Below, piece by piece: positions 42,901-55,989 of a stretch of 64,000 nucleotides of DNA. The DNA comes from Phytophthora quininea (lineage: Eukaryota; Oomycota; Peronosporomycetes; Peronosporales; Peronosporaceae). The stretch's first letter is position 1; each line of letters opens with the position of its first letter. Where the stretch lies: assembly GCA_011947345.1 (NCBI GenBank), contig JAAVTG010000554.1:1116001-1180000 (forward strand), written 5' to 3'. The position numbers and the translations under genes are program-made. The notes below the pieces were generated by a model. That model was not told the origin of the DNA. It ran no database searches and was given only the letters and a program-made list of their open reading frames with translations.

Positions 42901-45900
42901 GAAGTGGTACCTGTATTTTCGGTTTTCCCGGGGACAATTGAGCTCAAGCCTCGGACTGCGTGCATTTTCGTGTTCAAGGGCTTATCTTCTACGGCTGGAC
43001 TTATACAAGAGGAATTGGTCTGCGAGACGCGTGTGGGAAAGGAGAAGACGAATAAAGTCGCGTTTGTGACTGCCGTTCGCGCAAACTTTGTGGATCCCAA
43101 ACTTACGCCTTCATCGTTGCTCCTGCCGTTTGAGTACATCCATCACCCAGGCGACCAGATCACAACACAGACGCAGCCGCTGAGTCTCACGAACACATGC
43201 GAGCTCCCTCTATCGTTCACACTTCGGACACAGACACCATTTGCGTTGGATTGTTGGGAGGCGGTATTGCAGCCTGGAGAGAAGGTGGAGTTAATGGTGG
43301 AGTTTTACCCTGGGTTTAAAGATGATTACACGTGCCGTGTAATTAACGGCAAAGTTCTCGTTTCGTACACTGGCCACCCACAGAAGGATAGTGTCGAATT
43401 GCTAGGTGACATCAGTTTTCCCAACCTCGCCTTCGAGAGCACAAAAATTGACTTTGGGTGCACACTGAATGACACGCAAAAGTCTATCAGTTTGAATGTA
43501 ACCAACATATCAAAAGTGGACACACGTTTTCGATGGGTATTTATTGAGGACGAAAAGGAGGCGTTGAGTATGGCTACTGCCAAGAAGCCTTATATCCCTA
43601 TTAACCAAGTGTTTGACATCCTACCTATCCGTGGATTGCTAAAGCCGAATGAAAGCGAGAGAATCGAGTTTGTGTATTACGGGCATGCGAACAGGAAATT
43701 CAAAAGCACTGTGGCATGTGAAGTTGAAGGTGGGCCAGAGTACGAACTCACTCTATTGGGTGAGGCATCCTCGCTCGTGTACAAGCTAGATAAACAGTCG
43801 TTGGACTTCGGGCAGGTCCTGTACAACAAAACGGAAGATCGTGACTTCTCGATTCTGAACGTTGGTAAAGTGCCTTTCTCGTTTAGCATCACCGAAGACA
43901 ACATTACTCGTGGTAGAACTTTGGAGGTCACGCCGACTAGTGGGAAAATTTCTCCAAGCGAAAAGCAGAGAATTCTGGTGCGCCTGCGGCCTGGTATTCC
44001 CGAATATTTTGAAGAGACTTTGATTATTGAGATCGCGCATTTCCAGCCGATATTATTTAAATTATACGGATGGGGTACGTTTGCTGCTGTTTCACTTAAT
44101 CTACCGCGCGAGAATCACCCGGCGAGTGTAGTACATGGGGAAGTACCGAAGTGGAAGGAACTCAAACAGCAAGCTAGACAAAATATCGAACTCGGAATGT
44201 TGAATCCAGCGAAAGTGGAAGCCAAAGGGAGCCAAAGTGCCAGCACTAACTCTGCCGCAATAGCGTCGTCGGACTCGAAGTCGACTCTTTTAACGCAGCG
44301 AGGGGAAACGAGAAAAGCAGTTCAACCCCTCTGTCGCAACATCACCGCAAGCAAAAGCGGCAAGTCAGCGCCAGAATGGTTTGGGAAGTCCTACACGTAA
44401 TACTGGTAGTACGGCATCAACCATCGACGAGTTAGATGTCGAAATTGAAGCTTGTAGGTTATTCTTTGCGGATCACTTGATGACTCAGGAGCTGAAGAAA
44501 GCTGATGCTCGGGTGCTGAAGAGTGCGGATCCAATGCTAAATGACCCAGCCGAGGACACAGAATCTGTCCGAGTGGCAGCAAATGAATCTGTTAAAGAAA
44601 CTCCCGCAGCTGCATCCTTGACTGGCATGAGGCTGCCCAAAAACGTGGTGGAGAAGTCTTCCCATTCATTCTATCTCAGTTTGCCTTGGACTTTGGGAAC
44701 GTCGTCGTGGGGTCCCACAAAATCAAGCGCTTCAGCGTTACGAACATTGGCCATGGTCCAGCTTCTTTCCAGCTCGATAAGAATCTAGCAACATCGAGAG
44801 GCTTCCAGATTGAACCGGAACGGGTTGTTCGGTTGCCAGAGAAGCATTCTGTTGAGTTTACAGTCACGTTCCATGCGCGAAAAACATCGACATGGGTCTC
44901 CACATGGCCCAGTTGCCGATTGTCATTAAGAACGGACCTCCCTGCATCGCCATGGTTCGTGCACTAGTGACAGTGCCGGATCTTTCGATCTCTACCGAGA
45001 GCCTCGACTTCGGCAAGATTGCAGTGAGCACGTGCCATACCATGTTTACACAACTTCAAAATGTGTCCGCCGTTCCTGCGGAATGGGCATTTAAAAAGCC
45101 CATGGGGTCCACCAAAGATGTTGGCAATTTTCGTATCACCCCACAGAGTGGTTTGCTAGCTCCGGGAACCAAAGTCAACATCCAGATTGAGTTTATTCCC
45201 GACGACGACCGTCATTTCATGCTCAAGCTGCCAATCAAAATCACGTCCAACCCGAAAACTCGGTCGATTGTGTGCCGCGGAGAAGGATCTGAGCTTCGAA
45301 TTTCGTTCAATCCACCACTTATCGAATTAGGGCCCATACTACCTTGTGCAACACCAGAGGAGCGACTTGTCGAGATTCGCAACGACTCTGATTACCCTAT
45401 CGAAGTGTTCTCTTTGGATTTTGACCCGACGTATCATCAAGACGAAGCTTTACTGCGCTCGTTGGCAGCATTTACCTCCGAAGATACGCTGCAGCTTCCT
45501 ATTCGTATTCCCGGGCAGACTATGACAGAGTATTTAATCGATAATGGCTTAATCCCCTCGAGTTCCGGTGAGACGGATGAAAAATCTACCGAGTTTCTGC
45601 AGCCGCGCAGTTCAAACAATGCTATTGAACAAGTCTCAGAGGGAGTAGACAGTGGAAATACTAGCGCATCAACTTTTGTGTCTCTGGATGCTGTCGCACA
45701 AGTGGAGCCGCGAACAGGTATTGACTACGTTATACTGGGCCCTCCAATGTGCGGGAAATCAACACAGTCCCGCCTTCTTGCAGACAAGGAAAATCTTGTT
45801 GTGTGGACTATTGACGACGCCATTAAAGCAGTATGCGCCACGCGTAGCTCCTTGCCATGGCAACACGAAAGTCACTTGGGATTGATGAAGGTGAGGACGA

Positions 45901-48900
45901 AAACGGGCACCTGCCTTTGGATAGCAGCTATGCCGTGGCTCAAGACACACCAGAATCGGCAGAAAGTCGTGAAGAAAATCAGCACGAGAGCATTGAGCCA
46001 GGCACTGTTGCTGGCAGACTAGCGCTTTTACTGGATCAAATCATTGAGTGGAGAATGGCGCAGTCTGATCTACGAAATGGCAGCGTCTTGGACGGCTTTG
46101 ACAACTCGTTTTTGAGTTTTAAAGAGACGATAAAATGTTGTGCGAAGGTGTTTACTACAGCACGGGTTATTTTACTGGGTTTTGATGAGGATAGCTATGA
46201 GGCGATGACTATTTCAAGAGCAAACCAGGAAAATAATTCATCAAGCATGGCTTCCTTAGCTTCAACGATTTCAACAAGCCATCTCTCTCAATCCAACTCG
46301 AGTTTGCCTGGAAATAACAGCACCGAAACCATCGACGATTCCGGAATAACCAGCCCTGAATTAGCTGAGAAACAGCACCAAGCCAGCCACGAACATACAG
46401 GAAATTTCGATCTCAACACGGTTGTTCCCGAAGTAGAACTGACTGGATCTGAAAATCAATTTCTATCTGGGTCGCCTTCACGACAAAAATTAAATCCATC
46501 GGGATCCGAGGCTGTCAGTGGCAGTGCTTTGCCAGAAGTTCAGTCCAACTTCCGCGTTGAAGAATTTGCTGAACAAGAAAAGATTTCGGTACTGGCGCGA
46601 TCGCTGTCTGCAGAGCTTATGAAACCAAAAACATTCCCAGAGTATAGCCTAGCATTGGGACAAATGAGAACCCAGATAGCTACGTTCATCCTTCGTGAAG
46701 GAAGTGTCACGCCACAAATGCCTCAAGCATGGACAGATGCGCCCAACAACAACAGGGACGAGCTATGGGCGCAAGTTAAAGATCGGAGTACATCCAGCAA
46801 TTTCCTGCTTGAAGTTCCTATACTGGAAGCTGGACCGCCCCTTTTCTCCACAATATGATCTATTCTGCTGTCGAGAAGTTTGTTCGCGAGCTGGAAGCTA
46901 GCCATCTCCGGATTCCAGCTGCAGCCAAATATCAACTTGTTCGGCGGCCGCCAGAGAGGTTCTTGCGCAAGCCAGTGGCTCGGTTCTCTATGCGGACTCC
47001 GTCATTAATGACTTCTAATCCATCTCAGACTAGTAGTGAGACCAGTCTTCATTCGCAAGCGTCGCATTCACAGTTATTGAGCAGAAATCCGTCGCGCCCT
47101 CAGACTGCTGGCAAAGACAGAGATCATTCCCAGATCAATGGACTGAGCAATGATGTTCAATCAGTTAGCAGTGACAAGCTGCAGCATACTTCAAGTACTC
47201 AAGCTTTGAAACTGCCAGAGATTTCTGCCCCTGTTTCCAGATGGATAATTGGGCCCCGCTCCCGGGTAAATGTTTTGGTGCAGTTTTCGTCAAAAGATGT
47301 TGGAACTTTCGATTGTAGTTTGGGTTTCGAGATTGTCGGTGCTCGTCGGGAGTTTACGCTATTTGGACGCGGTATTTGTAGCGTTCCAACTATTAACACT
47401 GACCCAAGAAATGTGTTCATGCATCGTATCAAGAGCCGTCCGGAGGGAGGGATCGTACAAAAGAAGTTCATAATGTCGAATAGTCAGTTCGAATTTGGGC
47501 CTCTAATCGTCCTGAACCGCGAGATTTCAAAAGTGCCCAGGTCTGACCGTGAGTTTGTGGCTTGGCAAAAATCTAACCCCAACAATGTTGAGGTGTTTCG
47601 GATGTCTAACAACAGCAAATACCCGATTCATCTAGAATTTGCACTTGAAAAGTATGGCGACAATGCCTTCGCAATGTTTCCGCCAACATTAGACATCCAA
47701 GAAGGCGACACGAAAGAAGTGAAAGTGTGGGCGAATCCTATCGAGGATGGCTTGCACGAAAACACGCTTGTGTGCTGCATTAATGACAATCCGGAGCCCG
47801 TGCAGTTCCAGATCAGTTGCTTTGGGTGCACACCAGAGCTGAGGCTGCGAGGGCCGTGGGATCAACCAGCTGCTGCGAGTACTTCAGAGCTGGAGGACCA
47901 GGCGACAAGTCGTGCTGAGCTTGAAGAGGATAGAAGAAGCAACGCACCTATGTCTTCGCGTTCTAGCGCCCATGGAGATACACCTGCGTCTTCAAGATCA
48001 AATGCTGGGGTTTCTGCAGACGCTGCAACACCAACTTCATTATTAACCTCACCGACACTGGACTTTGAGCAGCTGCTGCTAAAGCGTCAAGATGAAAAAA
48101 CATTCTTTGTTGAGAATGTTTCTCCAGTGGCAGTCTCTTGGCGTTTATTAGCCGACAGCTTGCCTGCCGACTTTCGCATTTTTCCTGTCGAAGGAACTGT
48201 TAAGCCACTACAGAAGACGCCTGTGCTTGTTGTCTTTTCGGCGACGATTGAGGCTGTTCACAAACTTACGCTCCAAATTGAATTTTCTGATGCTGAAAGT
48301 GCTTTACAAATTAGTGAGCGGAATCAGATGTTGGAACTTGTTTTGTGTGGAGAAGCTTACAAAATTGACGTGAGTTCGTTTGAAAATGAGGCTGGCCAAG
48401 ACGCTGGCCAAGTCGCAGCAAAATCTGGTGGACGTAATGTTACGGGCGACGGGAATTTAGACTTTGGGTTGATTCGCGTTGGCGAAACGCATTCTCGTGC
48501 TTTTACCATTCGAAACAAGGGCAAGTACAGTATCAAATACCTCATCTCGATCAAAAGTGCTATTTCGCGAGAGTATTTCAGTGTTGAGCCAAAAGAAATG
48601 ATTCTCGAGCCTGGGCATGCATCTTCTGTGACCGTAATGTTCACAACCAAGAGCGAGGTTACACTCCGCGACTGCAGGGACATCAAGTGTACGATCATCG
48701 AAATGCTCTCAGGGGAGCCGTGCCGAGAGTTTTATGTGTTTACGAACGCGCGATCTGTCTTTAGCAAGTTTCGACTTCAGCCGAACAGAGGGATCAACTT
48801 TGGGCCGCACAAGTACAACGACAGCGCGCAAATGAAGCGCATTGAGATCCGGAATGATGGCGAGTTCCCTTTTAAGTTTCGCGTTCAAGGATCAAGTCAC

Positions 48901-51900
48901 GATAGAAAAGAGCCTCTGTCGATAGCCACCACATTGAGTGCTACCACGCTGAATCTGGGGCAGTTTGCAGTCTCTCCAGATAGCGGGAGTGTCGACCCTG
49001 GGGTTACCATGGGTCTCGATGTGTCATTCCAGCCACGAGACTGTGCTGTCTATTGCGAAACCCTTCTCATCGAAGTCTCCGGTCGCAATGTCGAAGATGT
49101 AACCGAAACCAACATGCTGCTCTTCGAGTTGGTGGGTGAAAGCTGCTACCCAGGCATCAATACAACCGACTACGATAACATTTTCGAGGAGCAGACCGTT
49201 GTTCGGTCTTTAGGTATCGAGTCATCTGGACCGCCATCAGCATTTCGTTCTAGATCGTTTCCTGGCAACATTCAAACTGTCACGTTTGCCGAGAAAGAAA
49301 AGGTCTTCTCTTTTGGGCCATTAATTGCAGCTGTGAATTGGAAAGGAACTGTCGAGCGCTTCAAGATATCCAATCCGACGAAAGTGAGCAGCACGGTGAG
49401 TTTTCAAGTCCAGTCGAACAGCGACCCTGGAATTCTTGGGGCCGACGGAGCAACGGAGGGATTGCAAGTATTCACTGTTCAGCCTGCGGTGTGGGAAATC
49501 CCTCCTCTTGAGCACCGCTTCGTCAGTGTCTACTTTCGGCCCACTACTATCGCTTCGTTTCAGGCAATGTTCAAGGCAAAGGTCGAGGACAGTCCACCTC
49601 AAAGCAATGCTGTAGACACGCTGCTAGAGTTTGAGATGCGCGGTGAAGGGACGATGCCGTGTGTGACCGTCATTGGGCCCACCGAGCGAGATTCTACCAG
49701 TGCCTTGTTGATGGATTTTGGGCGTGTGCGTTTGTCCAAGGCAAAAGATATGCGGCTGTCTCTGCGTAACGATGGCATTCTTCCCGCGACGGTGCTCTTT
49801 TCCATGCAAGCGAACCCAAACTTTCTTTTGCGTTGGGGAATGGGTCGGTGGTGGTCCCACCGAAAGCGACGGAGACATTGACACTGCAGTTCCGCCCACA
49901 AAAGGTTCATGAAGAGCCCACAGCGGTACAGTTGAAAATCACCGTGCAGAACAATCCATTTGAGGAGACAACATTTAAGCTCTTTGGGACTGGTTACCGG
50001 GAGATCCTGGCTTTTGAAGACCTACCTCATGGCCTTGAGGACCAGCTTCGTTTTGATGACATTCGCCTTCCGGGGGATGTGAGGTCTTAGATGAACCTAG
50101 AACCTCGCAATCATCTTTGAATGCTGGGGAATATGTGGCGAGGGACACCAAGGTGTTTTCTCTGTGCAACCAATCGTCTGCCATTGTGCGGTTTGAGTGG
50201 CCAAGGTCTGCGCCGTTCACTTTTTCTCCTGCGGTTGGGCATCTTCAACCAAAGGCGCACAAGTTGATCCGAGCGAGTTTCGAACCGGAGTCAGGTAGTT
50301 CCAGTGCGATTGTATACCGAAATCATCCTATCGCCTTAAGTGCCCAGCGGATCGCTTACGAAGACAGCGAGACTGCTCAAAACAATGACAGTGGTTGGGA
50401 CGAGTCTATCCTAACGGTATCGTTTGATGGACAGAATGGGGCCGGCAGCGTGCTCAAGCAGTCCACAGTGGAGCCCGAGTATGAATCGATTGGACCGCCA
50501 TCAACGCTATCGTTGAGCTGTTTTGCCGCTGCCGACGTACTGGCCTTTGAATGTGATACAACGTCCATTGCCTTTCGCAAGACATTTATTCTACAAGTAT
50601 GCACGCACAAAATCACCCTGCAGAACACAAGCAAGATCAAAATGACGTATTCGTGGAGGTGGGAACCTGACCAACCAGAAGTCTTTGGGGGCTGGATGAG
50701 AGCTGTCCTTTTACCGTGACCCCGAAAGTGGCTTCATCGGCGGGGAGGAAGCTCAAGTCTTTACCATAACTTTTGCTCCGATTGAGGTAAATGACTATTG
50801 CTACTGCTTGTGCTTGGACAACCGCATGCAAGGAGACGCTTGGCATGCGCTGAAACTTAGGTTCGCGGCAGCTCCCTACGACCTGCTTGCCACTTTGACG
50901 TTGATAGGAGTGATTATGCGCAATGGCGAGCACCCAATCTTGTTGGTCCTCACGGGGAGTTGGGACCACTTGATCCGTCCGTAAAGGTGATAGAAATGGA
51001 ATCATTGGGTGTTCGTGTTCGCAACACGCGACGGTTTTTCGTCGTGAACCCGACAAACGTATCGTATGAGTTTTCATGGATTCCCCATGGAGAAAGCAAC
51101 TCTTGTTTTCGATGTGCCACCCCAAAAGGCCTGATGCTGGCTGGTAAACGTTGCGAGATGATTTTCGAGTTCACTCCGCAGCAATTGGAACTTCAAGAAA
51201 TGTTTTGGTACTTCAAGATCCCCCACTTCCAGGTAAACCAGCTGTTTCTGTTTGTCGGTACAACGATTGAGCCTCGCGTCTCGCTGGATCGCGGAAGTGT
51301 CAACTTTAACACGCTACTGATTGGGACGAAGACAGCGCAGAGCATTGCATTGGTGAATCAGGAGCATATACCATTCAATTTTGTGTTTGACAGGAGTTCG
51401 CTGGACTTTGCCGGAGAAGTGCCTGCACTCGTTGTTCACCCCTAAGCGGAGTGATTCCGCCAAATAGTCGAACTTCAATCGAGATCGAGTTCGTTCCAAC
51501 AGAGGAAAAGTCCTACAGCTTCAATTTGAACTGTATTGTCAAGAGAAAGCCCACACGGTTGTCGCTCAACGTCAAAGGAGAAGGTTACAGCATTCACGAT
51601 TCACTGACCCTGGCAGCTGACGACCGGAATGAGAGTTGGCCTGTGGTGCTCGGCTCGGGGAACGTCCTTGACTTTGGGGCTGTGCGTGTAAACGAGGAAG
51701 CCCAACGTCATGTCATGATCCACAATAGCGGCAAGTTCAACTTTGACTTTAACTGGGGGATGGCTCGGCAACCTCCGGCCTTTACAATTGAGCCGATGCA
51801 AGGAACAATCAAGAAAAATGACAAGGTCTCGTGTCGGTTAGTGTTTGCTCCATCAACGCAAACGTCTCTGGACGGAACTCAGTTGACCTGCACTGTCGCT

Positions 51901-54458
51901 GGCTCTCGCAACTACGTATTTGCACTCCACGGCAATGCGGTGCCTCCGATGCTACAGTTCTCGTTCACATCGCACGATTTTGGCCCTTGTTTCATCGCAG
52001 AAAGTGACTCGGTGCCTATGGCAGAAACGATTACACTGACTGTCTTTAATATGGACCCTGAAAGTGGAATTGACATGGACTGCTTGTTCGAGAAGAAGCC
52101 CCACCTGCGGGTTGATTGTCCACCAACTGTGTTAGGACCGCGCGAGACGGCTCACATACCGATTACATTTATTGCTCGCCATGAAGTCGCGTATCTGGAA
52201 GTTATCCCGTTCACTATTAATGGCTCGTCAACCGTCAACATCAGTGTCCGAGGCGAAGGCGTTCTGCCAAAGGTGGAACTTGTGAATTCCTCCATGCAGA
52301 TGGTTATCCTAGGCAATCTACAAACTGGTCAACAAACTGCGCGGACAGTTAAAATTGTAAATCGCTCCAGGCGCAAAACTGTGGTGGAATGCATTGATTT
52401 GGCTCGACCAGGAATCCCATCGCTCGATTCGCTGGGGGTCTGTGTCTTTCCGCAGCATGAAGTGTCTCTCCGACCCAAGGAAAGTGCGGACATCGAATTC
52501 CGCTTCGCTCCGACACTGCGAACACCCAGCTTTCAGAAAGATGTGCATCTCCGCGTCGGTGGGAGCACAAAGAAGCTGTTAACTCTGTCGGGGTGCTGTC
52601 AAGGCATTGAGGTTGCACTGGAAACCGATACGCTTTCATTCGGCCCAGTGTGCTTGGGGAGTCAGCTGGTTCGAAAAGTGCGTTTGCAGAACCGTGGCGA
52701 TGTCGCGACCAAATTTCATTGGAACGCTCGCGAATTTGCGCCAGACTTTATGGTTTCGCCACCCGAAGGCATGGTAGCACCAAACCAGCACAAAACCATT
52801 GAAGTAACATTCAAGCCGGTCGCTGTGAATCCAGATATTCGTTACGATCGAGTTACTTGTGTTGTTGAAGGAACCGCCCCGTTGCGCTTACACTAGTGGG
52901 CTCCTGTGTTCCTCAGGCAACATCCTCAATACAAGACATTCAGTTCGAGTCGCGAGTGCGGGAGGAAAGTCACAAGACTGTTACCATTGAGAATACGACA
53001 GCATCTCCATGGAACCTGTTCCCTGTCGTACAGGGCGATCACTGGTCATGTCCAGAGAACGTATTGGTTCCAGCACTCGGGAAAGCGAGTCTGGATGTGC
53101 TGTATTGGCCCCTTACGATGACAAGGCAGAACTCTCAGGAGGAATTTGATTCTCAACGACCTACTGTGCACAATGGATCCATCTTCCTGGCCATTCCTGA
53201 TGGCAGCGCGTTGCTTTATAATATCTTCGGAAAGGCGTCTGCACCACTGCCTGCTGAGCCAATTTCCCTGACAACGGCAGCCAAGAAGACGCTGTCAATA
53301 TCGATCCCCGTCAAGAACTGGCTGAAGAACGCGCAAACGCTTGCTGTAGATATCCAGAAACCGGCGGCAAACGAGGCAATTGTCATACAGGGGCCGGCTT
53401 CGATCCTCCTCCACGCCAACTCGACACGCAACTACAACATGAAGTTTTTCTGCTACACGGAAGGACGTGTGGAGATATCGGTGCGCTTGGTGAACCCAGA
53501 GAGTGGCGAGTACCTCGTACAGGATATCCGTGTTGCTGTTTCGAAAGCAGTTGACGTGGACACTCTGTACTTTGAGGCGCCTGTGCGCCAGACCGCCAAG
53601 AAAACTGTGGCCATCGAAAACCCCTTCGATCCCCACCACCAGGTGAATTTCGTGGATAAAGTGCATTGGTGGAAGTGCTCCAGTCCTGCTGTTCGTGTCC
53701 GACAGCTCAACGAGATAAGCGGCCGAACTGAAGGCACTTACGAGATTGAATACCGACCAACCTTACATTCAGAGACTCCTATCCAAGCCCGCCTCACGAT
53801 TAGCTTTGTTGAGTTGGGCGAGTTCACGTACAATCTCGTGTTAGCGACACAGTCGGTTGGTCCTGAGCGCATTTTGTACTTCAAGGCACCCTTAGGCGGC
53901 TTTCAAACCCAGACGTTCACGTACACCAGCTACGCGACTGGTTCCGGTGAATTAACGTGCTCTGTGCAAGACCCGACGTCTTTTTCCGTGCCTGCAGTGT
54001 GCAAAGTCGAAGGCTCATCTTCTTGGGAAGGAACAACGGAATCGCTGCTCATTAAGTTTGAACCGGAAGCTATTGGAGAGTTTCGTGACACACTCACGCT
54101 GTTTTCTGATGCCGTTGGCGAATACAAGTGCACGCTGCAGGGACTGTCCGTTCCTCCACTCCCACAAGGCCCCTACCTGTTTTTGGTCGCGGCTTGGAAG
54201 GAGATTGAGTTCAAAAATGTGTTTTCGACATCAATGGACTTTGAGGTCATGGTAGACAACCCTCGATTCGTTGTGTCAACTAGCTCCCTGTTCATCGCCG
54301 CAAAGGCGTCCAAGACGATTACAGTTAAAGTGGACCTCACTGGTGCTTCACCCAGAGGCGACAAATCTGGCAACGAGACATGCAAACTGTTCGTGACTTG
54401 TCCGCAGCTGAAGGAACTCCCTCCATGGGTGTATTACTTGGAAGCGACGTCAACGTAG
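39988..54458 (+). CDS. HYDIN: HYDIN, giant central-apparatus ASH-repeat protein
   Basis: Exon 1 (39988-40014, MSAKKAQHL) is joined by a 67-nt intron to one huge exon, 40082-54458, giving about 4,800 residues. The sequence follows HYDIN closely near its start (LPDELQFGQCPVKMATT, the TITIHNxS-like KTIKICNESEFTLEFSW) and consists of repeated ASH/PapD-like domains with the recurring LDFG-x-V signature (for example LDFGDVFINDERSRDF, VDFGAISYSFPQTR, LDFGQVLYNKTEDRDF). Around residue 1,900 a P-loop appears (GPPMCGKSTQSRLL), the adenylate-kinase-like insertion known in HYDIN, followed by a Ser-rich linker. HYDIN is part of the C2 projection of the flagellar central pair. Fifteen frame breaks occur (41073, 42063, about 42845, 44380, 44653, 44881, 45879, 46851, 49827, 50073, 50689, 50721, 50894, 51442, 52885); 13 look like lost bases and two like gained ones, most in homopolymers. 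Confidence 0.9.
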
Positions 54459-54546
54459 GAACAAATGCTGTGCCGTTTGTTATTATTTGATATAAAACAA
54501 TTGTGAGTCTTCACTTTGGGAAATGAGCTCGGAGACTAGCAGTCGT

Positions 54547-55835
54547 TCAAGCCCCCTCAACCCAACGCAGTGGAATCCACTGAAAACTGTCGCGAGATAG
54601 AATAGCATCAGCAATCTCCGCAATTGAAATGCCGTCCGAATGCTCTGCATAGAAGAACAATACAGTTAATTTTCATAAGCAAAAGAAACCATTGACCAAC
54701 CTCGGAGCAACTGCAGAAGCGCGGGCTTCAATGAGAGCTCGAAACTCTGCAAAATATAGCGATCCGCCTCGTCATCCTGCAAGAACAGGAGTCCTGCGCG
54801 ATGTAGCTTTCTGAAAACGTGTTGCAGCGATCGGATGTTCTTGATCTTGTTCGTGATTCCACTCTGGCGGTCTGTCTGCTATCGAACGAGACAAAAGTTC
54901 ATTGACCACCCTACCACCACAAGCCACTTACTTACACCATTTTCGTCGGCTACAGCTGTAATTTGAGCGCTGAAAGCGACACGCAGAGCCTGAGTGTCGT
55001 CCATCTTCTGCCGGAGAAGAAATTCTTCGAGACTGCTCAGCAAGACTTCGTCGTTTGCATCACGATCACTACTGGTCAGGAATTGCTGCTTGGCACGAGG
55101 TCGAATGCTTAAGCTGAAGAAAGCGTCCGTGGCAATGCTCCCCACTGGACTTCCTTTGGAGCAGCACCCGCCTCGCTCTGTTTCTCGTGTCGTGGCTCCG
55201 AGTAGTACGTCCCCACGAGCTCCATCACGTGCGTCCAGTGCAGAAGCTCCTTGTTGGGGTCCTCCACCTTGGAGATCCGCAACACACGCAACTCTCTCGG
55301 CCTACACGTCAACGAGGAAGCCAAAGCTTTGTCAGTAAGTCCTGAGTGAGTGAGTGGGGCAACTCTCGTCACTGACGGCTCTGTAGCGTCCCAGTTCCTG
55401 TCCACATTGAGCTTCCCCTCCACGTGCACGAGATCTCCTAGAGCCACAGGGGAGTGCAGCCCGTCGCCCCAAAGCACCGCCTGCACCAGCGCCGTGCCGT
55501 CGTCCACTAGGAATTCCACTGCGCTGCCTGTCAGTCAACAGTCGTTGCATCCCTTAGGCGCCCGCGTCTTACCGCGTTCCAAGCGCTCGATGACCGACAC
55601 GACGACGCCGCTGCACTGCGCCTTGGTCACCAGTCGCGAATGCCACAGCCCCGCCGTTTTCCAGCGCCACGCGTGACTCCCAGGAAGCCCTTCCAAGCCG
55701 CGCAAGTCGCAGGCAATGTGACGTCCAAAGAGCTTTACGAAGCTCTGCGACAACAAGAGTCAGCAGGCACACACACACACCGACGTAGGCGCGTCTTACC
55801 CAAGCGAGCGGGTCTTTTCCCAGCACGTGATGCAT
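54547..55835 (-). CDS. STN1: STN1, OB-fold subunit of the CST telomere complex
   Basis: Exons (minus): 55800-55835, 55573-55744, 54936-55527, 54701-54875 and 54547-54644, the 45-nt second intron being unusually short. The start MHHVLGKDPLAW-SFVKLF resembles the DPVFLAFAKLY start of human STN1. The OB fold has SVIERLERGSAVEFLVDDGT and ALVQAVLWGDGL, then LGDLVHVEGKLN and RELRVLRISKVEDPNKELLH. The C-terminal winged-helix part has ITNKIKNIRSLQHVFRKL, YILQSFELSLKPALLQLL and EHSDGISIAEIADAI. STN1 with CTC1 and TEN1 binds telomeric single-stranded DNA and recruits polymerase alpha-primase. A missing G near 55139 breaks the frame between the two halves. Confidence 0.78.
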
Positions 55836-55989
55836 TTATTTTTCAATTATTTGGCTTATTTCAATACCCGGGGACACTATTTATTTGCAAATAAATAGCG
55901 TCGATTACGACAAGGACTGAGCAGCACAAGGTCCCAATCCTCGTCCCTCGCCATACCAGAGGCGGACTCCACGTCTTGAACTGCTGCAA

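Noticed and set aside
40000..46000. HYDIN as a CFAP47-like protein
   Set aside because: The N-terminal part and the mid-protein P-loop match HYDIN specifically, and the length is closer to HYDIN.
39988..54458. Programmed ribosomal frameshifting as an explanation for HYDIN
   Set aside because: Fifteen sites with no shared slippery motif or downstream structure, and equal lesions in unrelated genes; consensus error is simpler.
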